Assembly: GCA_964230195.1 (NCBI GenBank) | Contig: CAXRGH010000111.1 | Coordinates: 1 to 20,647, forward strand | From: CAXRGH01 sp964230195 | GTDB taxonomy: Bacteria > Pseudomonadota > Gammaproteobacteria > Enterobacterales > Alteromonadaceae | DNA: 20,647 nucleotides | Reading direction: 5' to 3' | Part shown: one piece after another, positions 7,373-14,718 of the stretch | Numbering within the stretch: position 1 is the stretch's first letter | How the letters are laid out: the number at the start of each line of letters is the position of its first letter | Notes under the pieces: generated by a model | The model's input: the letters and a program-made list of their open reading frames with translations, nothing else | Databases searched by the model: none | Told to the model about the DNA's origin: nothing | Position numbers and translations under genes: made by a program

Positions 7373-7963
7373 TTAACTGAAAAACTGACCGTAGATACCG
7401 TCCCAAACGTCAGCAAAACCTTGCGTTGGTTTACGATCAAACTCACTACGTACAAACTGGCTGATACGCCCATCGGCGAAGCACACTAGGAAGTTGGCTA
7501 ACACTGCCTCATCAATATTCACGGACTTGCCTTCTCGTAATTTTGCTTCGCGAATCACTTGCTTCAATTGTGTCTCAAGGCGCTCAAAGAGTTGCGCGAT
7601 ACGAACTCTTAGACGTTCTTGTTCGCCCATCAATGCATCGCCATTTAAAATGCGTGCCATGCCAGGATTTTTTTCAGCAAAGCCTAACACTAAGTGAAGA
7701 ATGACCTGACAGCGAGTCGCGGTATTTTTCTCTTCTTCCAATATCTTGGTGATGCGCGAGAACATTACTTCTTCAATGAATTCTATCAAACCCTCAAACA
7801 TTCGCGCTTTGCTTGGGAAGTGACGATACAGCGCTGCCTCAGATACGCCAACTTCTGCCGCAAGTTTTGCGGTGGTGATACGTTGTCCGTGACTACTCTC
7901 TAACATGCTGGCTAGACATTGTAGAATTTGAGCACGACGATCGGATCGTTTATTAACTGCCAT
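7373..7963 (-). CDS. slmA: Nucleoid occlusion factor SlmA
   Basis: A 196-aa TetR-fold protein (E. coli SlmA has 198 aa). The DNA-binding domain contains QRITTAKLAAEVGVSEAALY followed by RHFPSKARMFEGLIEF. The C-terminal dimer domain carries the typical FAEKNPGMARILNGDAL and LVCFADGRISQFVRSEF. SlmA binds chromosomal SBS sites and inhibits FtsZ polymerisation over the nucleoid, so this acts in division-site control rather than as a classic repressor. It lies 12 nt after dut, with AAGGAAG just upstream of the ATG next to the dut stop, as the last gene of coaBC-dut-slmA. This order is conserved in gammaproteobacteria. Confidence 0.97.
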   Translation of the reverse strand: MAVNKRSDRRAQILQCLASMLESSHGQRITTAKLAAEVGVSEAALYRHFPSKARMFEGLIEFIEEVMFSRITKILEEEKNTATRCQVILHLVLGFAEKNPGMARILNGDALMGEQERLRVRIAQLFERLETQLKQVIREAKLREGKSVNIDEAVLANFLVCFADGRISQFVRSEFDRKPTQGFADVWDGIYGQFFS

Positions 7964-7975
7964 TGATTTACTTCC

Positions 7976-8428
7976 TTATTTTTGGCCTGAAGAACCGAAA
8001 CCACCTTCACCACGTTCAGTGGATTGGAATGTCTCTACCACAGAGAAACTCGCTTGCACAACGGGTAGAAAGACAAGCTGCGCAATACGGTCGCCCGCTG
8101 TGATTGTGTAAGCCTTATCACCACGGTTCCATACTGAGACCATCAGCGGGCCTTGATAATCTGAATCAATGAGACCAACTAAGTTACCTAACACTAAACC
8201 ATGTTTGTGGCCAAGACCTGAGCGCGGCAGAATAGTAGCGCACAACGACGGATCAGCTATGTAGATGGAAATACCGGTAGGTACTAAATGCGTTTGTCCT
8301 GGTTCAATGGTCAACGTGTCATCAATACAGGCGCGCAAGTCTAAGCCTGCCGAGCCTGGTGTTGCATATTCAGGGAGTGGGAATTCAGAGCCAATACGCT
8401 CATCAAGAATTTTAACTTCTATTTGCAT
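7976..8428 (-). CDS. dut: dUTP diphosphatase (dUTPase)
   Basis: A 150-aa trimeric-type dUTPase that hydrolyses dUTP to dUMP and diphosphate, keeping uracil out of DNA and feeding dTMP synthesis. The five conserved motifs are present in order: AGLDLRA, PRSGLGHKHG, GLIDSDYQGPLMVSVWNRG, DRIAQLVF and the C-terminal RGEGGFGSSG. The ATG at 8428 gives MQIEVKILDER, aligning with the E. coli N-terminus. A GTG at 8440 would add four residues and overlap coaBC. The gene starts 4 nt after the coaBC stop, which suggests translational coupling. Confidence 0.97.
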   Translation of the reverse strand: MQIEVKILDERIGSEFPLPEYATPGSAGLDLRACIDDTLTIEPGQTHLVPTGISIYIADPSLCATILPRSGLGHKHGLVLGNLVGLIDSDYQGPLMVSVWNRGDKAYTITAGDRIAQLVFLPVVQASFSVVETFQSTERGEGGFGSSGQK

Positions 8429-8432
8429 GGAA

Positions 8433-9629
8433 TTATTCACTGTATTGTTGTTTGACCAAGTGCAAAAGATCCTTAGCGAGCGTGCGTTTGTCCGTCATCG
8501 GCAACTGTTGGTCACCTGTTGGCCAGAATACATGCAATGCATTGTGCTCACTATTGAACCCAATGCTGCTATCAGAGACATTATTTGCAGCAATCATATT
8601 GAGATTTTTACGCGTTAATTTTTGTTTTGCGTAGGCGTCCAAATTTTCAGTTTCCGCAGCAAAACCAAGGGTGAATGGTGGGCTGGGTAACGACGCTACG
8701 GTAGCTAGAATATCAGGGTTTTTGACAAATGTAAGGCTCATTTCCTGATTATTTTTCTTGATCTTTTGAGGGGCTTGTTGGGCAATTCGGTAATCCGCAA
8801 CAGCCGCACATCCAATAAAAATGTCGCAGTCATTGATGACTTTCATCACGCTATCAAGCATCGATTCTGCACTGGTGACTTGATGCACCGTCACATCTCT
8901 CGGTGGTGATAACGACACTGGACCAGATACTAGAGTAACATTCGCTCCCATTGCTTGTGCAGCTTGTGCAAGGGCGTAGCCCATTTTACCTGAGCTATGA
9001 TTGGTGATGTAGCGGACTGGATCGATTGCCTCGCGAGTTGGACCGGCCGTTATTACAACATTGAGTCCCGATAATAAGGCTGGCTCAGTTTGAGAGGACA
9101 GAGTGGCAACAATCTCCTCTGGCTCCACCATGCGGCCTAATCCAACATCGCCGCAAGCTTGTTCGCCTGCGGCGGGACCAATTAACGTAATCTCACGTTG
9201 CTTGATGATTTCAAGATTGTCTTGGGTTGCCTGAGCAGCCCACATCTGTTGATTCATGGCGGGTGCTAAGACGATATTGGCGGTGGTGGCTAAGCACAAA
9301 GTCGTGAGTAGGTCATCGGCCAGACCATGGGCGAGTTTTGCAATACAGTGAGCGGTAGCCGGTGCAATAAGAATAATGTCTGCCCACTTTGCTAATTCAA
9401 TGTGACCCATGGCTGCTTCTGCGGCGGGATCAAGCAGGCTCTCTGATATCGTATGGCCTGAAACGGCCTGTAATGAAAGCGGAGAAACAAACGCTTGACC
9501 GCCTTGGGTCAGCACAACTCTGACATTGGCCCCTTCCGCTTTTAGTTTTCTGACGAGATCAGGAGTCTTGTAGGCTGCAATGCCTCCCGTAATACCCAAT
9601 ACAATATTTTTATTCGCGAGTGTTGTCAT
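8433..9629 (-). CDS. coaBC: Bifunctional CoaBC (PPC synthetase / PPC decarboxylase)
   Basis: A 398-aa bifunctional enzyme of coenzyme A synthesis that joins cysteine to 4'-phosphopantothenate and then decarboxylates the product. The N-terminal CoaC flavoprotein domain shows GITGGIAAYKTPDLVRKL, the catalytic His76 in GHIEL, PAMNQQMW at 123-130, and Cys159 in ACGDVG. The C-terminal CoaB domain shows TAGPTREAIDPVRYITNHSS, AAVADYR and the lysine motif KIKK, then VKNPDIL. The ATG at 9629 matches the E. coli start better than the GTG at 9635. It is the first gene of coaBC-dut-slmA and divergent from radC. Confidence 0.97.
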   Translation of the reverse strand: MTTLANKNIVLGITGGIAAYKTPDLVRKLKAEGANVRVVLTQGGQAFVSPLSLQAVSGHTISESLLDPAAEAAMGHIELAKWADIILIAPATAHCIAKLAHGLADDLLTTLCLATTANIVLAPAMNQQMWAAQATQDNLEIIKQREITLIGPAAGEQACGDVGLGRMVEPEEIVATLSSQTEPALLSGLNVVITAGPTREAIDPVRYITNHSSGKMGYALAQAAQAMGANVTLVSGPVSLSPPRDVTVHQVTSAESMLDSVMKVINDCDIFIGCAAVADYRIAQQAPQKIKKNNQEMSLTFVKNPDILATVASLPSPPFTLGFAAETENLDAYAKQKLTRKNLNMIAANNVSDSSIGFNSEHNALHVFWPTGDQQLPMTDKRTLAKDLLHLVKQQYSE

Positions 9630-9649
9630 GTTCACGCAGTTAAGCTCGT

Positions 9650-9709
9650 AAAGTGTGGGTTTAGAGTATCACGGTTAATTTCAAATATCTTCCATTGACC
9701 CACAACTTT
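9650..9709. promoter_or_regulatory. Divergent coaBC/radC promoter region with long-spaced inverted repeat
   Basis: In the 115-nt gap between coaBC and radC, AAAGTGTGGGT (9650-9660) and ACCCACAACTTT (9698-9709) are inverted repeats differing by one inserted base, 37 nt apart. The region must hold both promoters. A TTGACC at 9695-9700 could be a -35, but no convincing -10 was found at 16-18 bp. Confidence 0.4.
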
Positions 9710-9744
9710 CCACTACATACCGCAAAGTAACCAAAAGGAACTGC

Positions 9745-10428
9745 ATGAAAATATTGCAATGGCCTGAACAAGAAAGGCCAAGAGAAAAGCTACTTGCCAG
9801 AGGGGCTGATGCATTATCTGATGCAGAATTGCTAGCCATTGTGTTTCGAGTTGGCGCTAAAGGGCAAAATGCAGTGGATCTCGCCCGTACCCTGTTAAAT
9901 CAGTTCGGTGGACTGCAACCATTGTTAGATGCAGACGCCAGTCAAGTGCTTGCCACAAAAGGTGTGGGCCACGCAAAATATGTTCAACTACAAGCATGTC
10001 TAGCACTTGCGCGGCGGTACTTTCGGTCATCGATTGGAGAGCGGGACCTACTGAACAGTAGTCAGTGTGTTAAAGCATTTTTAACCCAACAATTGAGACA
10101 TTTTACTCACGAAGTCTTCGCGGTGGTCTGGCTGGATGCCAAACACCGAATGATTGAATTTGAAGTGCTGTTTACGGGCTCCATTAGCAGTACAGCGGTA
10201 CACCCCAGGATCATTGTTCAAAAAGCTCTTATTCACAATGCCGCAGCGGCGATTTTGTCTCATAACCATCCCTCTGGCGACCCTTCACCGAGTGTGGCTG
10301 ATAAGCAAATGACGAGGGTGATTACACAAGCGTTGGCCCTAATTGACGTCAACGTGATTGACCATATTGTGGTAGGTAATGAGGCTTGTACGAGCTTTGC
10401 TGAAGTGGGGTTAATTCACCAAGGATGA
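9745..10428 (+). CDS. radC: RadC family JAB1/MPN domain protein
   Basis: A 227-aa protein with the RadC layout: an N-terminal helical region (residues 1-100, ending near a helix-hairpin-helix-like TKGVGHAKYVQLQA) and a C-terminal JAMM/MPN domain. The metal motif is complete, with His173, His175 and Asp186 in HNHPSGDPSPSVAD and the upstream Glu123 in THEVFAV. Despite its name, RadC has no firmly established role in DNA repair, and its hydrolytic substrate is unknown. AAGGAA precedes the ATG. It is upstream of rpmB as in E. coli, but separated from it by a terminator-like structure and the rpmB promoter. Confidence 0.95.
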   Translation: MKILQWPEQERPREKLLARGADALSDAELLAIVFRVGAKGQNAVDLARTLLNQFGGLQPLLDADASQVLATKGVGHAKYVQLQACLALARRYFRSSIGERDLLNSSQCVKAFLTQQLRHFTHEVFAVVWLDAKHRMIEFEVLFTGSISSTAVHPRIIVQKALIHNAAAAILSHNHPSGDPSPSVADKQMTRVITQALALIDVNVIDHIVVGNEACTSFAEVGLIHQG

Positions 10429-10474
10429 TGTTGCTATTTTTTTGATATTTTCATGGTTTTTGTTGTGGCGGCGT

Positions 10475-10521
10475 AAAACGGGGCGAAAACTGATTAATTT
10501 TCAGACGATCTCCGTTTTTTT
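10475..10521 (+). terminator. Probable radC terminator (branched stem)
   Basis: AAAACGG (10475-10481) pairs with CCGTTTT (10512-10518), enclosing an inner hairpin GAAAA (10485-10489) / TTTTC (10498-10502). Seven T follow the outer stem (10515-10521). It ends just before the -35 box of the rpmB promoter. The long interior makes it weaker than a classic terminator. Confidence 0.5.
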
Positions 10522-10522
10522 G

Positions 10523-10551
10523 TTGATCTCCTATGGTAAATACTGTATAAA
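10523..10551 (+). promoter_or_regulatory. Sigma-70-type promoter for rpmB-rpmG
   Basis: A -35 box TTGATC (10523-10528), a 17-bp spacer and a -10 box TATAAA (10546-10551) are followed by a GC-rich GTGCGCC. A G+C-rich segment after the -10 is common at stringently controlled ribosomal promoters. The predicted start near 10558 leaves a leader of about 72 nt. Confidence 0.7.
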
Positions 10552-10629
10552 GTGCGCCCTATTGTCATGAGTGTGATGTTGCCTTTTGGGAAACGTCACA
10601 GATGAAATTTTATAAGTGGAGACAAGTCA

Positions 10630-10866
10630 ATGTCTAAAGTATGTCAAGTAACTGGCAAGCGTCCAGCGGTAGGTAACAACCGTTCACACGCAAGAAATGC
10701 GACTCGCCGTCGTTTTCTACCAAATCTTCAATCTCACCGTTTTTGGGTTGAGAGCGAAAATCGTTTCGTAAAACTACGTTTATCTGCAAAAGGTATGCGT
10801 ATCATTGATAAAAAGGGCATTGATGCAGTATTAACTGACATGCGTGCTCGTGGCGAGAAAGTTTAA
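10630..10866 (+). CDS. rpmB: 50S ribosomal protein L28
   Basis: A 78-aa protein, the same length as E. coli L28, with MSKVCQVTGKRPAVGNNRSH, then ATRRRFLPNLQSHRFW and RLSAKGMRIIDKKGID. It is a structural component of the large ribosomal subunit. GGAG lies upstream of the ATG. rpmG follows after 11 nt, with AAGGAG just after the rpmB stop, forming the usual L28-L33 pair. Confidence 0.98.
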   Translation: MSKVCQVTGKRPAVGNNRSHARNATRRRFLPNLQSHRFWVESENRFVKLRLSAKGMRIIDKKGIDAVLTDMRARGEKV

Positions 10867-10877
10867 GGAGCCTAACC

Positions 10878-11033
10878 ATGCGTGATAAAATTAAATTAGT
10901 ATCAACAGCGGGTACAGGTTATTTCTATACCACTGACAAAAATAAAAAGAACATGCCTGGCAAAATGGAGATCAAAAAGTTTGATCCTAAAATTCGTCAG
11001 CACGTGATGTTCAAGGAAGCAAAAATCAAGTAA
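10878..11033 (+). CDS. rpmG: 50S ribosomal protein L33
   Basis: A 51-aa protein beginning MRDKIKLVSTAGTGYFYTTD, then KNKKNMPGKMEIKKFDP and ending VMFKEAKIK. It matches E. coli L33, but lacks the first four residues (MAKG) of the 55-aa E. coli form. It is the zinc-free version: the two CXXC pairs of the zinc-ribbon paralogue are absent. AAGGAG (10865-10870) provides the Shine-Dalgarno. It ends 20 nt before a strong terminator. Confidence 0.97.
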   Translation: MRDKIKLVSTAGTGYFYTTDKNKKNMPGKMEIKKFDPKIRQHVMFKEAKIK

Positions 11034-11053
11034 GTTACTGATTTTGTCTCCAG

Positions 11054-11079
11054 AAAAGCCCGGTTTTCCGGGTTTTTTT
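11054..11079 (+). terminator. Intrinsic terminator after rpmG
   Basis: A CCCGG-TTTT-CCGGG hairpin (11059-11072), flanked by AAAA on the 5' side, is followed by seven T (11073-11079). It is a classic rho-independent terminator closing rpmB-rpmG. Confidence 0.95.
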
Positions 11080-11089
11080 GTGCCTGCTA

Positions 11090-11119
11090 TTGGCGCAACC
11101 CTTCGCTATCGGTTATGGT
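11090..11119 (+). promoter_or_regulatory. Possible promoter for the membrane protein-mutM pair
   Basis: TTGGCG (11090-11095) and TATGGT (11114-11119) are separated by 18 bp, with 4 of 6 matches to consensus in each box. They lie between the rpmG terminator and the next start codon, where a promoter is needed. This is a weak match. Confidence 0.35.
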
Positions 11120-11152
11120 AGAACCCATGATCACATTTCAAACGGTTTTATC

Positions 11153-11611
11153 ATGAAACTGGGCCATAAAGGATGGAATAACGTCCTTATCTTCACCATG
11201 TTGTTTATGTCATTCTTGTTCTTGTTTGTCAGCGGACGGATGAATGATAATTCAGAACAGGGACCTCAACCGCTACTGAATCAACACGAACGTTTGTTTG
11301 GGTTATCCATTGACGCTGCGCAGTTCCATAAAGTGGGCTTGAATTGGCGTCAATCATCAGGAACACAGGTCTTGTCAGTACCCGTTGATGCACTGGTTCA
11401 AACTTGGACTGAGGTGGTTGTCACCACGTGTAATGTAACTCCGACATCGCCTGTGTATCATGTGTTATTGTCGCTGGTGGGCACCCAAGCGCAAGTCTCA
11501 GTTGATGTATTGTCAAAAGGTGATGATGCTCCTATTTTGTTTGTCAACGGACGTTGCTATCAATCTCAAAACCTGACATTGAGTCAATTGATCCCAGAGG
11601 AGTTACAGTAG
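11153..11611 (+). CDS. Small membrane-anchored protein upstream of mutM
   Basis: A 152-aa protein starting MKLGHKGWNNVLIF. It has one hydrophobic segment at about residues 11-27 (VLIFTMLFMSFLFLFV) and a soluble domain of about 120 residues (likely periplasmic), with two Cys that could pair (in TTCNVTP and NGRCYQ). The family is not recognised. The frame stays open upstream to 11078, but that would begin inside the rpmG terminator T-run, so the first ATG is used; its Shine-Dalgarno is weak. The stop codon TAG overlaps the GTG of mutM by one base (TAGTG), so translation of the two is probably coupled. Confidence 0.7.
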   Translation: MKLGHKGWNNVLIFTMLFMSFLFLFVSGRMNDNSEQGPQPLLNQHERLFGLSIDAAQFHKVGLNWRQSSGTQVLSVPVDALVQTWTEVVVTTCNVTPTSPVYHVLLSLVGTQAQVSVDVLSKGDDAPILFVNGRCYQSQNLTLSQLIPEELQ

Positions 11612-12420
11612 TGCCGGAATTGCCAGAAGTTGAAGTTAGTCGTTTGGGCATTGCTCCCCACATAGAGGGACAAGTGATTGACAAGATTGTAGTGCGTCAA
11701 CGTCAATTGCGTTGGCCAATTCCAATGAATATTCATGATGCAGAGGGTTTACCCATCAGCGCCGTTACGCGCCGTGCCAAGTATCTTTTCTTGACGACTC
11801 AAAAAGGCAGTATTGTCCTACACCTTGGGATGTCCGGCACGTTGCGTGTGGTTAATCAAAACACCCCCATTAAAAACCATGACCATCTTGATATTGTCAT
11901 GGCGAATGGCGCTTGTTTGCGCCTCAATGATCCTCGGCGATTTGGTGCCTGCCTTTGGCAACAACCCAACGAACAACTCAAACAACTGAGTGCTTTGGGC
12001 CCGGAGCCATTAACCGAAGCTTTTAACGGCGAGACCTTGTATTTGGCATCTCGCAATAAGCAGTGCAGTGTGAAAACCTTGATTATGAATAATCAAGTGG
12101 TGGTTGGCGTTGGTAATATCTATGCCAGCGAATCTTTATTTATGGCCGGCATCAATCCGATTCGCAAAGCCGGTAACATTAGTAAGCAGCGTTATATTCA
12201 ACTGGCAGCACATATAAAGACAGTACTCTCTCAAGCAATTGCACAAGGGGGCACAACACTCAAAGATTTTACCAATGCCGATGGTAAACCGGGTTATTTT
12301 GCTCAGAAGTTGCTGGTATACGGACGTAACGGTAAGGACTGTTACACCTGCGGCACCAGTATACGAGCAAGAGTGATAGGACAACGTAATACTTACTATT
12401 GTCCAAGCTGCCAACGTTAG
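11611..12420 (+). CDS. mutM: Formamidopyrimidine-DNA glycosylase (Fpg/MutM)
   Basis: A 269-aa base-excision repair enzyme (same length as E. coli MutM) that removes oxidised purines such as 8-oxoguanine and cuts the abasic site. It starts with GTG giving MPELPEVEVSRLG: Pro2 is the Schiff-base nucleophile and Glu3 the acid, so initiation must be here and not at the in-frame ATG at 11554. Lys57 in RRAKYLF, the H2TH region NNQVVVGVGNIYASESLF, and a C-terminal zinc finger with Cys244, 247, 264 and 267 are all present. GAGGAG (11597-11602) serves as Shine-Dalgarno inside the end of the upstream gene. The last 4 nt overlap coaD on the other strand. Confidence 0.98.
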   Translation: MPELPEVEVSRLGIAPHIEGQVIDKIVVRQRQLRWPIPMNIHDAEGLPISAVTRRAKYLFLTTQKGSIVLHLGMSGTLRVVNQNTPIKNHDHLDIVMANGACLRLNDPRRFGACLWQQPNEQLKQLSALGPEPLTEAFNGETLYLASRNKQCSVKTLIMNNQVVVGVGNIYASESLFMAGINPIRKAGNISKQRYIQLAAHIKTVLSQAIAQGGTTLKDFTNADGKPGYFAQKLLVYGRNGKDCYTCGTSIRARVIGQRNTYYCPSCQR

Positions 12421-12899
12421 GACTGGATTTTTTCTAAAATGCGTTGTTGGACAACATCGGCGCAAAACTGGCTGACATCACCACCATGAATGGCAACTTC
12501 TCGTACTAGGGTTGATGAGATAAAACTGGTGTCTTCTGATGGTGTCAGGAAGACACTCTCTAAATCTTTGGATAATCGGCGATTCATGTTCGCCATTTGG
12601 AACTCGTATTCAAAGTCTGACACGGCACGTAATCCCCGAATTAATACGGAGGCTTGATGAGCGGCGGCAAAATCTACCAACAAACCACTGAATCCAACAA
12701 CGGAAACATTATCCAAGTGCGAGGTTACCTCTTGCGCCAATGCTACGCGCTCATCCAAAGTTAACAATGGACGTTTGCTCGGATTATTGGCAACACCAAC
12801 GATCACCACTTGGAACAATTTACTCGCACGTTCAATTAAATCAGTGTGACCATTGGTGATGGGATCAAATGTGCCCGGATATATGGCGGTTGTATGCAT
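12417..12899 (-). CDS. coaD: Phosphopantetheine adenylyltransferase CoaD
   Basis: A 160-aa nucleotidyltransferase (E. coli: 159 aa) that transfers AMP from ATP to 4'-phosphopantetheine, the fourth step from pantothenate to coenzyme A. It has the nucleotide-binding YPGTFDPITNGH near the N-terminus, then RGLRAVSDFEYEFQMANMNR and FISSTLVREVA. The ATG at 12899 matches the family N-terminus; an upstream in-frame start at 12935 would add 12 unrelated residues. The adjacent waaA of E. coli is displaced here by about 3.4 kb containing two outer-membrane protein genes. CoaBC, another enzyme of the same pathway, is encoded about 3.5 kb upstream. Confidence 0.97.
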   Translation of the reverse strand: MHTTAIYPGTFDPITNGHTDLIERASKLFQVVIVGVANNPSKRPLLTLDERVALAQEVTSHLDNVSVVGFSGLLVDFAAAHQASVLIRGLRAVSDFEYEFQMANMNRRLSKDLESVFLTPSEDTSFISSTLVREVAIHGGDVSQFCADVVQQRILEKIQS

Positions 12900-13150
12900 G
12901 ATGACTCGTTTTGTTAGAACAATGAATGTAGGCAAACATAGCGATAAACCCTAGCGTTGTAAACCTTTGCTGTAGAGAAGTTTTGGTTGATTCACACCCC
13001 AGAATATGCGACCGTCTTGGTCAATTATAAAAACTAAAGCATCTCACCCACAATGCAATTGGCAATAGAGCAAGCAGTGTCTCAGACAGCTCATCTGCTC
13101 ATTGTTGAAATAAGAGAAGGCTTTGTCTTTAACCTATTCAGCGAGACCCT

Positions 13151-14671
13151 ATGAATTATTTTCTATCTGGCCGTCATTTTCAATTCAGGTTGCCATTACG
13201 CAGTGTTATCAGAAACAGTCTTTGCGCTTTGCTCATGCTGCCATTGACTGCTGCAAGTCAACCGTGGATAACAGCAGAAGATGATTTCTTGCGCACCAGC
13301 ATCTCAGTATTGGCTGATGCCGGTATTGTAACGTCGCCGATCAATGTGTATCCGCTACCATGGTCAGATATTAAAGACAGCTTGGCGCAAGTTGATGTCT
13401 CACAATTAACGGATGGGCAAGCGCTAGCGTACCATTATGTCAATCAACACCTGAGAGCCGAGGGCGGTTGGCAACATGAACTGATGGCATTCACTGGTAC
13501 TGATGTATTTGATACTCAGAGCTTTGGGATGCGCATGGACAGTCAGTCCGGTTTACGCGTCACTGCTCAGTATCAAGGCGATGGCTGGGCTGCAGGGGCG
13601 CGTATGAACGTCCGAGATAACAATTACAATTCCGAGCAAGATGATAACCGAGTCACTTGGGATGGTAGTTATCTTGCTAAGCAGTTGGGCAATTGGTGGG
13701 TTTCTTTTGACCAAACGAGCCAGTATTGGGGGCCCGCGCAAACCAATGCTACTTTAATATCCAATAATGCACGGCCAATGCCTGCAGTGCGAGTGACAAG
13801 AGACTCAGCAGAAGCGTTTGATATTCCTGTATTGTCTTGGTTAGGTCCTTGGCGTATGACAACGTTCCTAGGGCAACAAGAAGCAAGCAATCAACTTCCT
13901 AAGATCAAAGTTTGGGGAATGCGAGTGAATTTCATGCCTCATCCATCATTGGAGATTGGCTTGAGTAGGGCTGCTCAGTGGGGTGGTGAGGGACGTGACG
14001 AGAGCTTCTCCATGTTTTTGGATATGCTGGCAGGTTTGGACAATAGTGACGAGATTGACAGCGATGCCACTGAGGCAGGCAATCAGCTTGCAGGCGGCGA
14101 CATTCGCTGGAGTACTCGCCTTGCCGGGTTTCCCGTTGCAGTGTATGGCGAATTTATTGGTGAAGATGAGGCAGGTGGTTTGCCTTCTCACTTCTTCTAT
14201 TTATCTGGTATAGAAACCCACTTTTTATACCAGCAACAACTCGCCAAGGTATTTTATGAGTATACCGACACCACAGTGGATTGCAGTTGGGAAGATGTTG
14301 GTTGGATTAAGCCTTATAATTGTGGCTATAACAACCACATCATGAAAGAAGGTTATCGCCGTTACGGACGCTCCATGGGGAGCACCTACGATAATGACAC
14401 TATTGCCCATACGTTTGGCGCTAAAGTGATTGGCAATAAGGCTCAATGGTATACCAACATTAGCCACATCCGCCTGAATGTGGATGATACTGGCTATCAT
14501 CCATTGGCGCCCACTATGGAAGAACGCTTGCAGTGGGATATTGGCTATCAACAAGCGGCCTATTACGGAACTGTATTGGTTGAAGGACGAGTGACTGAAC
14601 GGACGGTAGACGGTGAATGGGATAAAGAATTATTCTCTGACCTACGATTCAGTTGGCGTTATCAGTGGTAA
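13151..14671 (+). CDS. Wzi-like (capsule assembly) outer-membrane protein
   Basis: A 506-aa protein with a long basic N-terminus, hydrophobic core (CALLMLPLTAAS) and a probable cut before QPW. A short helical region (DFLRTSISVLADAGIVTSPI, then YPLPWSDI) precedes a barrel-like part rich in alternating aromatic strands, and it ends in Trp (RFSWRYQW), typical of outer-membrane barrels. The pattern (N-terminal helices, then WVSFDQTSQYWGPAQ and GGDIRWSTRL) fits the Wzi capsule-assembly family, in which E. coli Wzi anchors group 1 capsule. No other capsule gene is in the window, so the ligand could be another surface polysaccharide. It is convergent with a second Wzi-like gene. Confidence 0.8.
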   Translation: MNYFLSGRHFQFRLPLRSVIRNSLCALLMLPLTAASQPWITAEDDFLRTSISVLADAGIVTSPINVYPLPWSDIKDSLAQVDVSQLTDGQALAYHYVNQHLRAEGGWQHELMAFTGTDVFDTQSFGMRMDSQSGLRVTAQYQGDGWAAGARMNVRDNNYNSEQDDNRVTWDGSYLAKQLGNWWVSFDQTSQYWGPAQTNATLISNNARPMPAVRVTRDSAEAFDIPVLSWLGPWRMTTFLGQQEASNQLPKIKVWGMRVNFMPHPSLEIGLSRAAQWGGEGRDESFSMFLDMLAGLDNSDEIDSDATEAGNQLAGGDIRWSTRLAGFPVAVYGEFIGEDEAGGLPSHFFYLSGIETHFLYQQQLAKVFYEYTDTTVDCSWEDVGWIKPYNCGYNNHIMKEGYRRYGRSMGSTYDNDTIAHTFGAKVIGNKAQWYTNISHIRLNVDDTGYHPLAPTMEERLQWDIGYQQAAYYGTVLVEGRVTERTVDGEWDKELFSDLRFSWRYQW

Positions 14672-14680
14672 TTGATTTGT

Positions 14681-14716
14681 AAGAAAAACGGCGTCTTGGT
14701 TTGCTGAAGGCGCCGT
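14681..14716 (-). terminator. Terminator for the minus-strand Wzi-like gene
   Basis: A 10-bp stem pairs ACGGCGTCTT (14688-14697) with AAGGCGCCGT (14707-14716), including one G-T pair, around a 9-nt loop. On the minus strand it is followed by TTTTTCTT (rc of 14681-14688). It sits 2 nt after the stop of the 14719-16143 gene. On the plus strand no T-run follows. Confidence 0.75.
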
Positions 14717-14718
14717 GA

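Noticed and set aside
11078..11152. Upstream extension of the membrane protein before mutM
   Set aside because: It would begin within the T-run of the rpmG terminator, and the first ATG gives a normal N-terminal anchor.
14225..14554. 109-codon minus-strand open frame inside the first Wzi-like gene
   Set aside because: It is antisense to a well-supported coding region and has no Shine-Dalgarno or recognisable domain.
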